From assembly GCF_004403515.1 (NCBI RefSeq), contig NZ_SOHH01000087.1, positions 85,441-149,440 of the forward strand: a stretch of 64,000 bases of DNA. Reading direction: 5' to 3'. The notes under the pieces were generated by a model. The model was not told the DNA's origin. It was given only the letters and a program-made list of their open reading frames with translations, and did not search any database. Both the position numbers and the translations under genes were made by a program. This document shows positions 36,103 through 47,292 of this stretch, piece after piece. Origin of the DNA: Cryobacterium fucosi (lineage in GTDB: Bacteria > Actinomycetota > Actinomycetes > Actinomycetales > Microbacteriaceae). Numbering within the stretch: position 1 is the stretch's first letter; each line of letters begins with the position of its first letter.

Positions 36103-38409
36103 TTGGAAACCTGGCCTGGAACTGCTTACCCGCTCGGCGCCACCTATGACGGGAGCGGAACGAACTTCGCCCTCTTCAGCGAGGCCGCCACCAGGGTGGA
36201 ACTCTGTCTGTTCGACGACGACGGGGGCGAGACGCGCATCGACGTCATCGAGTCCAGCGCGTACATCTGGCACTGCTACCTCCCGCTCGTGCAGCCAGGC
36301 CAGCGCTACGGCTACCGCGTCCACGGCGACTACGACCCGGCGAACGGGCAGCGCGCCAACCCGAACAAGCTGCTGCTCGACCCGTACGCGAAGGCCACCT
36401 GCGGCACCATCGACTGGGACCCGTCGCTGTTCTCCTACAACTTCGGTGACCCCGATTCCCGCAACGACGACGACTCCGCGCCGCACATGATGCTCGGCGT
36501 CGTCGTCAACCCGTTCTTCGACTGGGTGGGCGACCGCCCGCTGCGCACGCCCTACAGCGAATCGCTGATCTACGAGGCCCACGTGAAGGGGCTCACCAGG
36601 TTGCAGGAACTCGTGCCGGAATCCCAGCGTGGCACCTACGCGGGGGTCGCGCATCCGTCGGTCATCGACCACCTGCAGAAGCTCGGCGTCACCGCCATCG
36701 AGCTGATGCCGGTGCACCAGTTCGTCAACGACGGCACCCTCGAAGAGAAGGGGCTGAACAACTACTGGGGCTACAACACCATTGGCTTCTTCTCCCCGCA
36801 CAACGCGTACTCGTCGACCGGCGACCGCGGCCAACAGGTGCAGGAGTTCAAGGGAATGGTGCGCAGCCTGCACGACGCGGGCATCGAGGTCATCCTCGAC
36901 GTGGTCTACAACCACACGGCGGAGGGGAACCACCTCGGCCCGACCATCTCGTTCAAGGGCATCGACAACCAGGCCTATTACCGGCTGATGGACGACGACA
37001 AGCGCTACTACATGGACTACACCGGCACCGGGAACACCCTGAATGTGCGGCATCCTCACTCCCTGCAGCTGATCATGGACTCGCTGCGGTACTGGGTGAT
37101 CGAGATGCACGTCGACGGTTTCCGGTTCGACCTCGCCTCGGCGCTGGCCCGCGACCTGTACGACGTCGACAAGCTCTCGACCTTCTTCGAGCTCGTGCAG
37201 CAGGATCCGATCGTGTCCCAGGTCAAACTCATCGCCGAACCGTGGGATGTCGGCCCCGGCGGCTATCAGGTCGGCAACTTCCCCGCCCAGTGGACGGAGT
37301 GGAACGGGCAGTACCGCGACACCGTTCGCGACTTCTGGCGCGGCGAGCCGTCAACGCTGGGCGAGTTCGCGTCGCGCATCACCGGCTCCGCCGACCTCTA
37401 CGAGCACTCCGGTCGCCGACCGGTGGCCTCGATCAACTTCGTCACCGCGCACGACGGATTCACCCTCTCCGACCTCGTCTCCTACAACGAGAAGCACAAC
37501 GACGCCAACGGCGAGGGAAACAAGGACGGCGAGTCCCACAACCGGTCCTGGAACATGGGCGCAGAAGGCCCGACCGACGACCCGGAGGTCCGGTCCCTGC
37601 GGGCCAGGCAGCACCGCAACTTCCTGGCGACCATGCTGCTCTCCCAGGGGGTGCCGATGATCCTGCACGGGGACGAGCTCGGCCGAACCCAGCAGGGCAA
37701 CAACAACACCTACGCGCAGGACTCCGAGCTGAGCTGGATCCACTGGGACGAGGCCGACCACCCGTTGATCGAATTCACGGCGGCCGTGTCGCGCCTCCGG
37801 AAGGACCACCCCACGTTCCGGCGCAGCCGATTCTTCGACGGCCACCCCGGCAAGCGGGCCGAGGGGGACTCCTTGCCCGACATCGTCTGGCTGAACAGCG
37901 ACGGCCAGGAGATGCAGTCGCAGGACTGGGACGAGAACCGGGCCCGCACCGTGGGCATGTTCCTGAACGGGCTCGGAATCCGGGAGCGGAACTCCCGCGG
38001 TGAGAACGTCACCGACGTCAACTTCCTCCTGATCTTCAACGCAGACCCCGACGACGTGGACTTCACCCTGCCACCCGCCGACTACGCGCCGGCCTGGGAG
38101 ATCGTCGTCGACACCGCGGGGGAGGGCGCCGACGCCGTGCCGCACGCCGCCGGGGCGGTGCAGACCGTGTGGTCCCGATCGCTCGTGGTGCTGCGCGCCT
38201 ACCAGCCGCCGGAAACCGCCCCCGACCACTCCGTCGCGGCCTCCCTCGCGGCTCTGGCTGGTTCGCCGATTCCGGCGAACGTCGTGGCGGATGCCGCCGC
38301 ACCGGAAGCCGTCGAAGCCGAAGCCGAAGCCGCGGCAGCGGCCGAACCTGCCGTGAAGCCGGTGAAGAGAGTGCGGAAGCCCCGCACCAAGCCGGAGGGA
38401 ACCGCGTGA
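36103..38409 (+). CDS. glgX: Glycogen debranching enzyme GlgX
   Basis: A 768-residue GH13 enzyme that removes alpha-1,6 branches from glycogen or limit dextrins. It has an N-terminal CBM48 domain (AYPLGATYDGSGTNFALFS) and GH13 motifs EVILDVVYNH, DGFRFDLASAL (nucleophile Asp, about 342), LIAEPWDVGPGGYQ (acid/base Glu) and NFVTAHDGFTL. The last 50 residues are an Ala/Glu then Lys/Arg-rich tail not needed for catalysis. I placed the start at TTG 36103, which matches the usual ETWPGTAYPLG beginning and has GAGGAG 4 nt upstream; GTG 36046 is an alternative. The stop overlaps the treY start (GTGA). Confidence 0.94.
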   Translation: METWPGTAYPLGATYDGSGTNFALFSEAATRVELCLFDDDGGETRIDVIESSAYIWHCYLPLVQPGQRYGYRVHGDYDPANGQRANPNKLLLDPYAKATCGTIDWDPSLFSYNFGDPDSRNDDDSAPHMMLGVVVNPFFDWVGDRPLRTPYSESLIYEAHVKGLTRLQELVPESQRGTYAGVAHPSVIDHLQKLGVTAIELMPVHQFVNDGTLEEKGLNNYWGYNTIGFFSPHNAYSSTGDRGQQVQEFKGMVRSLHDAGIEVILDVVYNHTAEGNHLGPTISFKGIDNQAYYRLMDDDKRYYMDYTGTGNTLNVRHPHSLQLIMDSLRYWVIEMHVDGFRFDLASALARDLYDVDKLSTFFELVQQDPIVSQVKLIAEPWDVGPGGYQVGNFPAQWTEWNGQYRDTVRDFWRGEPSTLGEFASRITGSADLYEHSGRRPVASINFVTAHDGFTLSDLVSYNEKHNDANGEGNKDGESHNRSWNMGAEGPTDDPEVRSLRARQHRNFLATMLLSQGVPMILHGDELGRTQQGNNNTYAQDSELSWIHWDEADHPLIEFTAAVSRLRKDHPTFRRSRFFDGHPGKRAEGDSLPDIVWLNSDGQEMQSQDWDENRARTVGMFLNGLGIRERNSRGENVTDVNFLLIFNADPDDVDFTLPPADYAPAWEIVVDTAGEGADAVPHAAGAVQTVWSRSLVVLRAYQPPETAPDHSVAASLAALAGSPIPANVVADAAAPEAVEAEAEAAAAAEPAVKPVKRVRKPRTKPEGTA

Positions 38410-40766
38410 GGATCCCACTCTCGACCTACCGGCTCCAGATCACGGCCGACTTCGACCTGGATGCCGCGGCGGGCGTCCTCGACTACGTCACGGCCCTGGG
38501 CGCGGACTGGCTCTACCTCTCGCCGCTCCTCGCGGCCGAGGTCGGCTCCGACCACGGCTACGACGTCGTCGACCACTCCACCGTCGACCCGGTGCGCGGC
38601 GGACCGGAGGCCCTCCTTCGACTCGGGACCGCCGCAACGGGCGCGGGACGCGGCATCCTCGTCGACATCGTGCCCAACCATGTCGGGGTCGCCACACCAC
38701 GGCACAACGCCTGGTGGTGGGACCTGCTCGCGGCCGGCCGGGACTCCCGTTTCGCCGAGGCATTCGACGTGGATTGGGAGGCCGGAGCCGGCCGCATCCT
38801 GCTCCCCGTGCTCGGCGACGGCGACCACGAGCTCGACCGGCTCGAGGTCGTCGGCGACGAACTGCGCTACTTCGACAACCGGTTCCCGCTCGTGCCCGGC
38901 AGCGCCGAGGACGGGGCGGACGCCGTCACCGTGCACTCCCGCCAGCACTACGAGTTCGTCAGCTGGCGCCGCGCCGACGCCGACCTGAACTACCGGCGCT
39001 TCTTCGCCGTGAATAGCCTGGCCGGGATCCGGGTGGAAGTGCCCTGGGTGTTCGAGGAATCGCACCGGGAGATCCTGCGCTGGGTGCGGGACGGTCTCGT
39101 GCACGGGCTGCGGGTCGACCACCCCGACGGCCTGGCCGATCCGGGCGGCTACCTCGACGGGCTGCGCGCGGCCACCGGGGGAGCCTATGTCCTGGTCGAG
39201 AAGATCCTCGAGGGCCAGGAGCAGCTGCCGGCCAACTGGGCCACCAGCGGCACCACCGGCTACGACGCGCTGGGAGACTTCGACCGCGTCCTCGTCGACC
39301 CGGCCGGGGAAGACCCCCTTGACTCCCTCGAAGTGCGCCTCCAGGTCGAGGCCGGGCGCCTCGAGGACGGCGCGGAGACCCTCGACTGGGAGGAGCTGGT
39401 GCACGCCGACAAGCGCACCATCGCCGACCAGACCCTGCGCGCCGAGGTGTTGCGCCTGGCCCGGCTGGTGCCGGAGATATCCGATCCTGCCGACGCGATC
39501 GCCGAACTGCTCGCCTGCTTCCCGGTCTACCGCTCCTACCTTCCGGTCGGCATCGAGCGGCTGCACACCGCCGCACGACTGGCCGTCGCCCGACGCCCGG
39601 AACTGGCGTCGACGATCGACGCGCTGCTGCCCGTGCTGGCCGACCCGGGGCATCCGGCCGCCGTCAGGTTCCAGCAGACCTCCGGAATGGTGATGGCCAA
39701 GGGCGTCGAGGACACCGCCTACTACCGGTACAGCCGGCTGACCTCGCTCAACGAGGTAGGCGCCGACCCGTCGGAGTTCGCGATCGACCCGGCCGAGTTC
39801 CACCGCCGCCAGCAACTGCGCCAGGCCACACTGCCCGGCTCGATGACCACGCTCTCCACCCACGACACCAAACGCGGCGAAGACGTGCGGGCCAGGATCA
39901 ACGTGCTCGCCGAGATCCCCGCGGAGTGGGTGGCGGCCCTGGGTTCGCTCCGCTCGGCGGTTCCGCTCGGCGACGCCCCGTTCGAGAACCTGCTCTGGCA
40001 GGCCGTGATCGGCGCCTGGCCGGCGAGCCCCGAACGCCTCGCCGCCTACGCGGAGAAGGCCGCACGGGAGGCCGGAACCTCGACCACCTGGACCGACCGG
40101 AACGATGCCTTCGAAGAGGCCCTGCGCGACCTCGCCGCTTCAACGGCCGGGAACGAGGACGTCGCGGGCACGATCAGCGGTTTCGTCGACCGGGTGCGGC
40201 AGGCAGGCTGGAGCAACTCCCTCTCCGCCAAGCTGGTACAGCTCACCACCTCCGGCGTCCCCGACGTGTACCAGGGCAGCGAACTGTGGGAGACCTCCCT
40301 GGTCGACCCCGACAACCGGCGCCCCGTCGACTACGCGCTCCGGCGCGAGTACCTGGCGCGGATCGACGACGGATGGTTGCCAGAGGTCGATGAGACCGGC
40401 GCCGCGAAACTCCTGGTCACCACCCGGGCCCTGCGACTGCGCCGCGACGAGCCGGGCCGGTTCTTCCGCTACGCGCCGGTCCCCGCGTTCGGAGCCGGGG
40501 CCGGACACGTCATCGCCTTCGACCGCGGCGAGACCGTCACGGTCGCCACCCGGCTGCCGCTCGGCCTGGCCGACGCGGGCGGTTGGGGGGACACGACAAT
40601 CGTGCTCGCCGGCCGCCCGGTCGTCGACCTTCTGACCGGCACGCGCTTCGAGGGCGGGCCGATCAGGCTGGCCGACCTGCTGGCACGCTACCCGGTGGCG
40701 CTGCTCGTGACCGAGGACGACACCGACCAGCGCGAACCGACGAAAGGCGGCCGACATGCCCAGTGA
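38406..40766 (+). CDS. treY: Malto-oligosyltrehalose synthase
   Basis: A 786-residue GH13 enzyme that converts the reducing end of a maltodextrin to a trehalosyl unit. The N-terminus [36 protein letters not shown] is diagnostic. Catalytic regions include [34 protein letters not shown] and the C-terminal [13 protein letters not shown]. The GTG start overlaps the glgX stop, and its last 11 nt overlap treZ, so the three genes form one tightly coupled operon. Confidence 0.95.
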   Translation: MRIPLSTYRLQITADFDLDAAAGVLDYVTALGADWLYLSPLLAAEVGSDHGYDVVDHSTVDPVRGGPEALLRLGTAATGAGRGILVDIVPNHVGVATPRHNAWWWDLLAAGRDSRFAEAFDVDWEAGAGRILLPVLGDGDHELDRLEVVGDELRYFDNRFPLVPGSAEDGADAVTVHSRQHYEFVSWRRADADLNYRRFFAVNSLAGIRVEVPWVFEESHREILRWVRDGLVHGLRVDHPDGLADPGGYLDGLRAATGGAYVLVEKILEGQEQLPANWATSGTTGYDALGDFDRVLVDPAGEDPLDSLEVRLQVEAGRLEDGAETLDWEELVHADKRTIADQTLRAEVLRLARLVPEISDPADAIAELLACFPVYRSYLPVGIERLHTAARLAVARRPELASTIDALLPVLADPGHPAAVRFQQTSGMVMAKGVEDTAYYRYSRLTSLNEVGADPSEFAIDPAEFHRRQQLRQATLPGSMTTLSTHDTKRGEDVRARINVLAEIPAEWVAALGSLRSAVPLGDAPFENLLWQAVIGAWPASPERLAAYAEKAAREAGTSTTWTDRNDAFEEALRDLAASTAGNEDVAGTISGFVDRVRQAGWSNSLSAKLVQLTTSGVPDVYQGSELWETSLVDPDNRRPVDYALRREYLARIDDGWLPEVDETGAAKLLVTTRALRLRRDEPGRFFRYAPVPAFGAGAGHVIAFDRGETVTVATRLPLGLADAGGWGDTTIVLAGRPVVDLLTGTRFEGGPIRLADLLARYPVALLVTEDDTDQREPTKGGRHAQ

Positions 40767-42570
40767 ATCCTTCGAGGGCGGCGATTCCTTCGATAGCGGC
40801 GAGTCCTTCGAGATCTGGGCCCCGGCCGCGGCCCTGGTCGAGCTGGTGCTCGCCGACGCCACCCTGCCGATGACCCGGGGCGGGGACGGCTGGTGGCGGG
40901 CGCCGCGGCCCGGGGCATCCGGCCCCCTCGACTACGGCTTCCGGGTCGACGGCGAGGGGCCGTTCCCCGACCCTCGCTCGCGGCACCAGCCGAACGGCGT
41001 GCACGGGCTGTCGCGGACCGTCGAATCCGTCGAACCTCTCGATGCCAGGACCGGGGCCGGCCAGTCCGGGTCCGGCCACGCCTGGACCGGCCGCCTGCTG
41101 GCCGGAAGCACCATCTACGAGCTGCACCTCGGCACGTTCACCCCCGAGGGAACACTCGACGCCGCGGCCGGGAAGCTGGCCCACCTGGCCTCGATCGGCG
41201 TGGACTTCGTCGAGCTCCTCCCCGTGAACGCGTTCAACGGCAGCCACAACTGGGGCTACGACGGCGTGCTCTGGTACGCGGTGCACGAGGACTACGGTGG
41301 CCCGGCCGCCTACCGGCGCTTCGTCGAGGCGTGCCACCGGGCCGGCATCGGCGTCATCCAGGACGTCGTCTACAACCACCTCGGGCCGAGCGGAAACTAC
41401 CTGGCGAAGTTCGGGCCCTACCTGAGCGCCGCCGCCGGGAACACCTGGGGTTCGTCCCTGAACCTGGACGGCCCGGACTCCGACGAGGTGCGACGCTACA
41501 TCATCGACAACGCCCTGATGTGGCTCGGTGACTACCAGGTCGACGGCCTGCGCCTGGACGCGGTGCACGCCCTGCACGATGAGAGGGCCACCCACCTGCT
41601 CGAGGAACTGTCCATCGAGGTCGAGGCCCTGAGCGCGCACGTCGGCCGCCCGCTCAGTCTGGTCGCCGAGTCGGATCTCAACGACCCGCGCCTGATCACC
41701 CCCCGGGAGGCCGGCGGTTACGGGCTTACCGGCCAGTGGAGCGACGACTTCCACCACGCGGTGCACGTGGCCCTGACCGGGGAAACCACGGGCTACTACG
41801 CCGACTTCGAACCGCTCGGCGCCCTCGCGAAGGTGCTCACCCACGGCTTCTTCCACGACGGCACCTTCTCCTCCTTCCGGGCACGCACCCACGGCCGCCC
41901 GATCGACACCGAACGGATGCCGGCCTGGCGCCTCGTCGTCGCCAGCCAGAACCACGACCAGATCGGCAACCGCGCAATCGGCGACCGGCTGGGAGCCCAG
42001 CTCGACCTCGGCCAGCTCGCCATCGCGGCGACACTGACCCTGCTCGGCCCGTTCACGCCGATGCTGTTCATGGGCGAGGAATGGGGAGCGCGCACACCCT
42101 GGCAGTTCTTCACCTCGCATCCGGAGCCCGAGCTCGGCGAGGCCACCAGGAAGGGCCGGATCAACGAGTTCGCCCGGATGGGCTGGGACCCGGCCCTGGT
42201 GCCCGACCCCCAGGACCCGGCCACGTTCATCCGCTCCAAGCTGGATTGGACCGAGGCCGTCCGGCCGGACAATGCCCGCCTGCTCGCGTTCTACCAGGCC
42301 CTGGTCGAGCTGCGCCGCAGGCGGCCTGAGTTCACCGACCCGCGCTTGAACCGCACAGCGGCGCACTTCGACGAGACCGGCCGCTGGCTGCGGCTCTGCC
42401 GCGGCGACACCGAGATCCTGGTCAACCTCGGCACGGAGGCCCGTCAGGTGCCGACGGATGCCCCGGCCGTGCTGGCATCCTTCGCGGCGGCGGGGGAGGC
42501 CGTCCAAGGTCGCGACGCGACGGAGGTGCTGCTCGCGCCGCACTCCGTCGCGGTTCTGGGCACCCCCTGA
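40756..42570 (+). CDS. treZ: Malto-oligosyltrehalose trehalohydrolase
   Basis: A 604-residue GH13 enzyme that releases trehalose from the TreY product. An N-terminal CBM48-like domain ([15 protein letters not shown]) precedes the GH13 core with [28 protein letters not shown] (nucleophile), [12 protein letters not shown] (acid/base) and [28 protein letters not shown] is the TreZ signature. With GlgX and TreY it completes the route from glycogen to trehalose, a compatible solute and storage sugar. Confidence 0.95.
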   Translation: MPSESFEGGDSFDSGESFEIWAPAAALVELVLADATLPMTRGGDGWWRAPRPGASGPLDYGFRVDGEGPFPDPRSRHQPNGVHGLSRTVESVEPLDARTGAGQSGSGHAWTGRLLAGSTIYELHLGTFTPEGTLDAAAGKLAHLASIGVDFVELLPVNAFNGSHNWGYDGVLWYAVHEDYGGPAAYRRFVEACHRAGIGVIQDVVYNHLGPSGNYLAKFGPYLSAAAGNTWGSSLNLDGPDSDEVRRYIIDNALMWLGDYQVDGLRLDAVHALHDERATHLLEELSIEVEALSAHVGRPLSLVAESDLNDPRLITPREAGGYGLTGQWSDDFHHAVHVALTGETTGYYADFEPLGALAKVLTHGFFHDGTFSSFRARTHGRPIDTERMPAWRLVVASQNHDQIGNRAIGDRLGAQLDLGQLAIAATLTLLGPFTPMLFMGEEWGARTPWQFFTSHPEPELGEATRKGRINEFARMGWDPALVPDPQDPATFIRSKLDWTEAVRPDNARLLAFYQALVELRRRRPEFTDPRLNRTAAHFDETGRWLRLCRGDTEILVNLGTEARQVPTDAPAVLASFAAAGEAVQGRDATEVLLAPHSVAVLGTP

Positions 42571-42616
42571 CCGCCCATCGGTGAGTTCGGAGCATTCCGC
42601 CTTCGTGCGGCACCTC

Positions 42617-45514
42617 TCACGGTTGGGCGGATGAGACTGCCGCGACCGCGGCGGGAGCGGGTTTGGTGACCTCCTCGAGCAACTCGAGCAGGTGACGGTA
42701 CTCCTTGCCGGTTGCCCGGGTCAGCCCGAGCTCGCAGGTGCGGTTGCAGGATGCGAACGCCGTGGCGCCCATCGCGGCGACATCGGCTGCCTGTGCGCGG
42801 GTGGCGGATTCCGTGAGCTCCGGGTGCAGCATCCCTCGGTCTCCCGCGAAGCCGCAGCAGCCCCAGTTCTCCGGCACGCTGACCGTCTCGGCGATGCCTC
42901 CGGCCAGAGCCTGGAGCGAGTCGTTGATGCCCAGCCGGGTGGACGAACAGGTCGGGTGCAGCGCGAGGGACTCGATCTTCCGGTACTCCGGAAGGCCGGG
43001 GAGGATGCGCTCGGCCGCGAACTCGACGGCGTCGATCACCCGCAGCGGATGTGGGCTCGGGTCGGCTGCGATGGTCTGCCGCAGCCCCTCCGTGCAGGAC
43101 GACGCGTCGCAGACGATGACGAGGTCGCCGCCCCGGGTGGCCGTATGGAGGGCCGCGAGGGTCTTGGACCGCATGGTCGCCTCGCCGGCCTGCATCCCCT
43201 TGGAGGACCACGGCGTGCCGCAGCAGAGCCCGTCGATGCCCGGCGGGACGAGCAGGGTGATCCCGGCCCGGTCGCACAGCTGCTCGAAGCTGACCTGCAC
43301 CCCGGGAGTCCCCTCCGTTGCCGGACCGAACATGGTCTGCACGCAGGCGGGAAAGTAGACGGCCTCCGGAGCGAGGCTCGGTTCCGGGCGGGTGCGGGAG
43401 CCGCCGCCGCCGGGCAGTTCGCCGGAGTAGAGCGGGAGCGTATCAGCGCCGAGCACCACCCGGCCGAGCACGTTGGGAACCGTCACCACGGGGGTCGGGA
43501 CCTTCCGCACCACGGTGAGCGCCAGCCCGGCGCCACGGGTGACGGCCCCCCAGTTGCCGGCGGCGAGGTTCCAGACGCCGTTCGCGAGCCAGCCGGCCGC
43601 GCCGCGCCGCAGCTGCTTCATCATGGTGCCGGTATTGATGTTGACCGGGCACGCGGTCTGGCACATGCCGTCCACCGCACAGGTCTCGACGCCCTCGTAG
43701 GCGTAGTCCTTTTCGATCTCCGCGGCCAGGGCCAGGTCGCCGTCCCGCCGGGCCTGCTCGATCGCGCGCAGGGTGACGATGCGCTGCCGCGGGGTCAGGG
43801 TGAGGTCCCGGCTCGGGCAGACCGGTTCGCAGTAGCCGCAGGACACGCAGGCGTCGACGACCTCCGCCACCGGCGGCACCAGCTTGATGTCGCGCAGGTG
43901 CACCTCGGGGTCGTCGTTGATGAGCACCCCGGGATTGAGCATCCCGGCGGGGTCGAACAGCACCTTGAGCGACCGCATGACGTCGTAGAGTTCGTCGCCG
44001 TACTGGCGTCGCACGTAGGGGGCCATCACCCGGCCGGTGCCGTGTTCGGCCTTGAGCGAGCCGCCCTCGCCGAGCACCAGGTCGACCATGTCCTCGGTGA
44101 AGGCGCTGTAGCGTTCCAGTTCGGTCTTGCCGGTGAAGCCGTCGGTGAGCATGAAGTGGATGTTGCCGTCTTTGGCGTGACCGAAGATGACGCTGTTCCG
44201 GTACTGGTACCTGTCGAACAGGCGGATCAGCTCGACGCAGGTGCGTCCCAGCGCGTCGACCGGCACGACGACATCCTCGAGCAGGGCGGTGGTGCCCTGC
44301 GGGCGGGCGCCGGCGACGGAGGCGTAGAGTCCCTTCCGCAGGTGCCAGAGCTGGGCCCGGGCGGCGGAGTCGGCGGTGAACTCGACCGGGGCGCTCAGCC
44401 CGAGACCGGGCAGGATCCCGGTTCCGGCGTGCTGAAGCTCCTCCAGACGTTCCAGACTTTCGGTCTGGTATTCCATCAGCAGCGCGGCGTGGTTCTCGAC
44501 CTGCAGGTCCCGCACCACCGGCGGAACGTCGTCCAGACCCTGGCCGACCTTGAGGGAGAGGGCGTCCATCAGTTCCAGGGTGGCGGCGCCCGTTGCCACC
44601 AGGGCGGGCAGGGCCGCGTTCGCGGCCTCCAGGTCGGGGAAGACCAGCAGACCCGTCGAGGTGTGGGTCGGTCGTGCGATGGTGCGGAAGACCGCCTCCG
44701 CCACGAACCCGAGGGTGCCCTCGCTGCCGACGATCAGGTGGGCAAGGATGTCCACGGGCCGGTCGAAATCGAGCAGGGAGTTCAGGCCGTAGCCCATGGT
44801 GTTCTTCATCGAGAACTGGTGCCGGATGGTCGCCACGGAGGCCGGGTTGCCCTTGACCCTTTTCGCCAGGCGCAGCAGACCGTCGTGCAACGCCGGTTCG
44901 AGGGCGCGAAGGCGCGCGTCGGCATCCGTCGCCCCGGTATCGATGACGGTGCCGCTGGGCAGCACGACCGTGACCGAGTCCAGGGTCTGGTAGGCGTTGT
45001 CGACGGTGCCGCAGGCCATTCCGGAGGAGTTGTTGGCCACGACTCCGCCGATGGTGCAGGCGGACTCGCTGGCCGGATCGGGGCCGAACTTGCGGCCGTA
45101 CTTCGCCAGCCGGGCGTTCAGCGCCCGCACCGTGACCCCCGGCTGCACCCGCACCCGGGCGCCGCCGTCCAGCACCTCGACGGCCTTGAAGTTGCGGCGC
45201 ACGTCGACGAGGACACCGTCGGTGAGGGCCTGGCCGCTGAGGCTGGTGCCCCCGGAGCGGAGGGTGAGCGGCACGCCCTGCGCCGCGCTGGCACGCAGCA
45301 GCCGGCCGACCTCGTCCGCGTTCCCGGCCACGACGACCACGCGGGGCACCAACAGGAAGTGCGAGGCGTCGTGGGCGTTGGCGTGCAGGTCGATGGCACG
45401 GGTCTTGACCTGGGCCGGATCGGACACCGCGGCGCGCAGGGCGACCAGCATCCTGTCGGCTGTCGGGGCCTCGCGCCGCGCTGCGGCGGTGTCGGCGCGG
45501 CCGCCGAGTTCCAC
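42617..45514 (-). CDS. FAD- and Fe-S-dependent D-lactate/2-hydroxyacid dehydrogenase (fused GlcD-GlcF type)
   Basis: A 965-residue flavoprotein. It has a PCMH FAD-binding domain (LTLRSGGTSLSGQALTDGVLVDVRR, SACTIGGVVANNSSGMACGT), an FAD-oxidase C-terminal domain with FGHAKDGNIHFML, two 4Fe-4S motifs (CVSCGYCEPVC near 555 and CAVDGMCQTACPV near 615), and two CCG domains (CCGTPWSSKG, CCGFAGDRG). It would oxidise D-lactate or a related hydroxyacid and pass electrons to the chain. The neighbouring lactate permease makes lactate the likely substrate. The GTG start overlaps the permease stop by one base. Confidence 0.9.
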   Translation of the reverse strand: MELGGRADTAAARREAPTADRMLVALRAAVSDPAQVKTRAIDLHANAHDASHFLLVPRVVVVAGNADEVGRLLRASAAQGVPLTLRSGGTSLSGQALTDGVLVDVRRNFKAVEVLDGGARVRVQPGVTVRALNARLAKYGRKFGPDPASESACTIGGVVANNSSGMACGTVDNAYQTLDSVTVVLPSGTVIDTGATDADARLRALEPALHDGLLRLAKRVKGNPASVATIRHQFSMKNTMGYGLNSLLDFDRPVDILAHLIVGSEGTLGFVAEAVFRTIARPTHTSTGLLVFPDLEAANAALPALVATGAATLELMDALSLKVGQGLDDVPPVVRDLQVENHAALLMEYQTESLERLEELQHAGTGILPGLGLSAPVEFTADSAARAQLWHLRKGLYASVAGARPQGTTALLEDVVVPVDALGRTCVELIRLFDRYQYRNSVIFGHAKDGNIHFMLTDGFTGKTELERYSAFTEDMVDLVLGEGGSLKAEHGTGRVMAPYVRRQYGDELYDVMRSLKVLFDPAGMLNPGVLINDDPEVHLRDIKLVPPVAEVVDACVSCGYCEPVCPSRDLTLTPRQRIVTLRAIEQARRDGDLALAAEIEKDYAYEGVETCAVDGMCQTACPVNINTGTMMKQLRRGAAGWLANGVWNLAAGNWGAVTRGAGLALTVVRKVPTPVVTVPNVLGRVVLGADTLPLYSGELPGGGGSRTRPEPSLAPEAVYFPACVQTMFGPATEGTPGVQVSFEQLCDRAGITLLVPPGIDGLCCGTPWSSKGMQAGEATMRSKTLAALHTATRGGDLVIVCDASSCTEGLRQTIAADPSPHPLRVIDAVEFAAERILPGLPEYRKIESLALHPTCSSTRLGINDSLQALAGGIAETVSVPENWGCCGFAGDRGMLHPELTESATRAQAADVAAMGATAFASCNRTCELGLTRATGKEYRHLLELLEEVTKPAPAAVAAVSSAQP

Positions 45515-47244
45515 TACGGAACCATCCAGCCGAGGACCGGGGTGGACTGCAGCACGATCAGGACGGTGATCAGCACGAGCAGACCCAGGCTCCAGCCGAT
45601 GAGCTTGCGGAACAGCGTGCTCTCCGCGCCCTCCAGCCCGACAGCGGCGGCGGCCACGGCCAGGTTCTGCAGCGAGAGCATCTTGCCCAGCACGCCGGCC
45701 GAGGAGTTGGACGCGGCCATCAGCACCGGCGAGAGGCCGGTGGAGTTGGCGGCCGTGACCTGCAGCTGTCCGAAGAGCGCGTTGGAGGACGTGTCGGAGC
45801 CGGTCAGGGCCACTCCGATCCAGCCGATCAGGGGGGAGATGACCGCGAAGAACGCACCGGTGGACGCGAGGAAGGCACCGAGCGAGGCGGTCTGGCCGGA
45901 CAGGGTCATCACGAAGGAGAGTGCCAGCACGGCCGTGACGGTCACGATGGTCCAGCGCAGTTGCACGACGGTGTCCCAGTAGACCTTGAGGCCCTGGCGG
46001 AACGAGACCTTGTAGAGTGCCATCGTGATCAGGCCGGAGAAGAACAGCAGGGTTCCGGTGGCCTTGAGGTGGTCGAGCTTGAACGTCGCGGCCGGCACCG
46101 GGTCGCCGGCCGCGTTGACCACGTCAAGTCCCGGCCAGGCGAACGTGACGCTGCCGACGACGGCGAGCCAGGCCTTGACGGCCGGGATCTGCGCGATCGA
46201 GAAGATGACCATGATGATCAGGTAGGGCGCGATCGCCGTCCACACCTGGCGGGGTGACGGGCGGGTATTGTCGGTCAGGTTGGGGCTTCCGCCGGAGCGG
46301 CGAGCGGTCTTGATCGCCGTGGTGGCGGTGCTGCGCAGGTCGTCCACCGGGCGGCCCTGGCCGAGTGGGGCCTGGTGCTCGCTCTCGGCTCCACCGGTCA
46401 GGTCGACGTCGTCGTTCAGCCCCATCGATTCGGCCTGCCGCCAGAAACGGAGCATGACCAGGACGACGGCCACGGTCGCGACCGCTGCCACGACATCCGT
46501 CAGTTCGACCGCGAAAAAGTTGGCGGTGACGAACTGGGCCAGTCCGAAGACCACGCCGGCCACCACGGCCACCGGCCAGGTCTGCTTCAGGCCGCGCTTG
46601 CCGTCGACGATGAAGACGAGGATCAGCGGCACGAGCAGGGCGATGAACGGGGTCTGGCGCCCGGCCATCGAGGCCAGGTCCTGGATCGGCAGCCCGGTGA
46701 CGCCGTTCAGGGCGATGATCGGTGCCGCCATCGCGCCGAACGCCACCGGGGCCGTGTTGGCCAGCAGGGAGACCATGGCGGACTTGAGCGGCTTCATCCC
46801 GGCGGCCATCAGCATGGCGGCGGAGATGGCGACCGGGGCGCCGAAGCCGGCGAGGGACTCCAGCAGCGCTCCGAAGCAGAACGCGATCAGGATCGCCAGG
46901 ATCCGCAGGTCGTTGGAGATCGAACGGATCGTGCGACCGAGAACCTCGAACCAGGGGGTGGCCACCGTCAGCTTGTAGATCCAGAGGGCATTGACCAGGA
47001 TCCAGAGAATCGGGAAGAGACCGTAGAAAGCGCCGGCCGCCGTGGCGCTGAGCGCTTGGCCGACGGGCATCTGCCAGCCGACAACGGACAGCACGATCGA
47101 GAGCAGCAGGCTGGCCAGGGCGGCCTTGTACGCCTTGACCCTGAATATGCCGAGCAGGACGAAAAGAAGGATGAGGGGCAATGCCGCGCAGATCGCAGAC
47201 AAGAGGAGGGACCCGAGAATCGGGTCGGTGATCTGTTGAAAGAT
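45514..47244 (-). CDS. lctP: L-lactate permease family transporter (LctP), probable AUC start codon
   Basis: A roughly 576-residue membrane transporter with about 12-13 helices, for example ALPLILLFVLLGIFRV, ESLAGFGAPVAISAAMLMAAGMKP (the LctP signature region) and AASNSSAGVLGKMLSLQNLAVA. A cytoplasmic Glu/Arg-rich loop lies around 280-310. The frame has no ATG, GTG or TTG until a TTG at 47202, which has no Shine-Dalgarno and would remove FQQITDPILGSLL, a segment resembling the N-terminus of known lactate permeases. An ATC at 47244-47242 stands just before it, 5 nt after GGAGA, so I propose AUC initiation. A sequencing error is the alternative. It is expressed together with the dehydrogenase gene. 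Confidence 0.88.
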   Translation of the reverse strand: MFQQITDPILGSLLLSAICAALPLILLFVLLGIFRVKAYKAALASLLLSIVLSVVGWQMPVGQALSATAAGAFYGLFPILWILVNALWIYKLTVATPWFEVLGRTIRSISNDLRILAILIAFCFGALLESLAGFGAPVAISAAMLMAAGMKPLKSAMVSLLANTAPVAFGAMAAPIIALNGVTGLPIQDLASMAGRQTPFIALLVPLILVFIVDGKRGLKQTWPVAVVAGVVFGLAQFVTANFFAVELTDVVAAVATVAVVLVMLRFWRQAESMGLNDDVDLTGGAESEHQAPLGQGRPVDDLRSTATTAIKTARRSGGSPNLTDNTRPSPRQVWTAIAPYLIIMVIFSIAQIPAVKAWLAVVGSVTFAWPGLDVVNAAGDPVPAATFKLDHLKATGTLLFFSGLITMALYKVSFRQGLKVYWDTVVQLRWTIVTVTAVLALSFVMTLSGQTASLGAFLASTGAFFAVISPLIGWIGVALTGSDTSSNALFGQLQVTAANSTGLSPVLMAASNSSAGVLGKMLSLQNLAVAAAAVGLEGAESTLFRKLIGWSLGLLVLITVLIVLQSTPVLGWMVP

Positions 47245-47267
47245 GAGGTCTCCACACTGAGGTCACG

Positions 47268-47283
47268 GTCACATCGTTGTGAC
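47268..47283. promoter_or_regulatory. Palindromic operator in the lactate permease leader
   Basis: GTCACA-TCGT-TGTGAC is a palindrome with perfect 6-bp arms. It lies just downstream of the predicted lctP transcription start and is a candidate binding site for the divergent GntR regulator or a CRP-like protein. Confidence 0.5.
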
Positions 47284-47292
47284 ACCTTGACG

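Noticed and set aside
42692..45982. 1096-codon open frame on the plus strand
   Set aside because: It is antisense to the FAD/Fe-S dehydrogenase and permease genes, which have clear domains; its translation is Arg/Gly/Val-rich without motifs. Long shadow frames are normal at this GC content.
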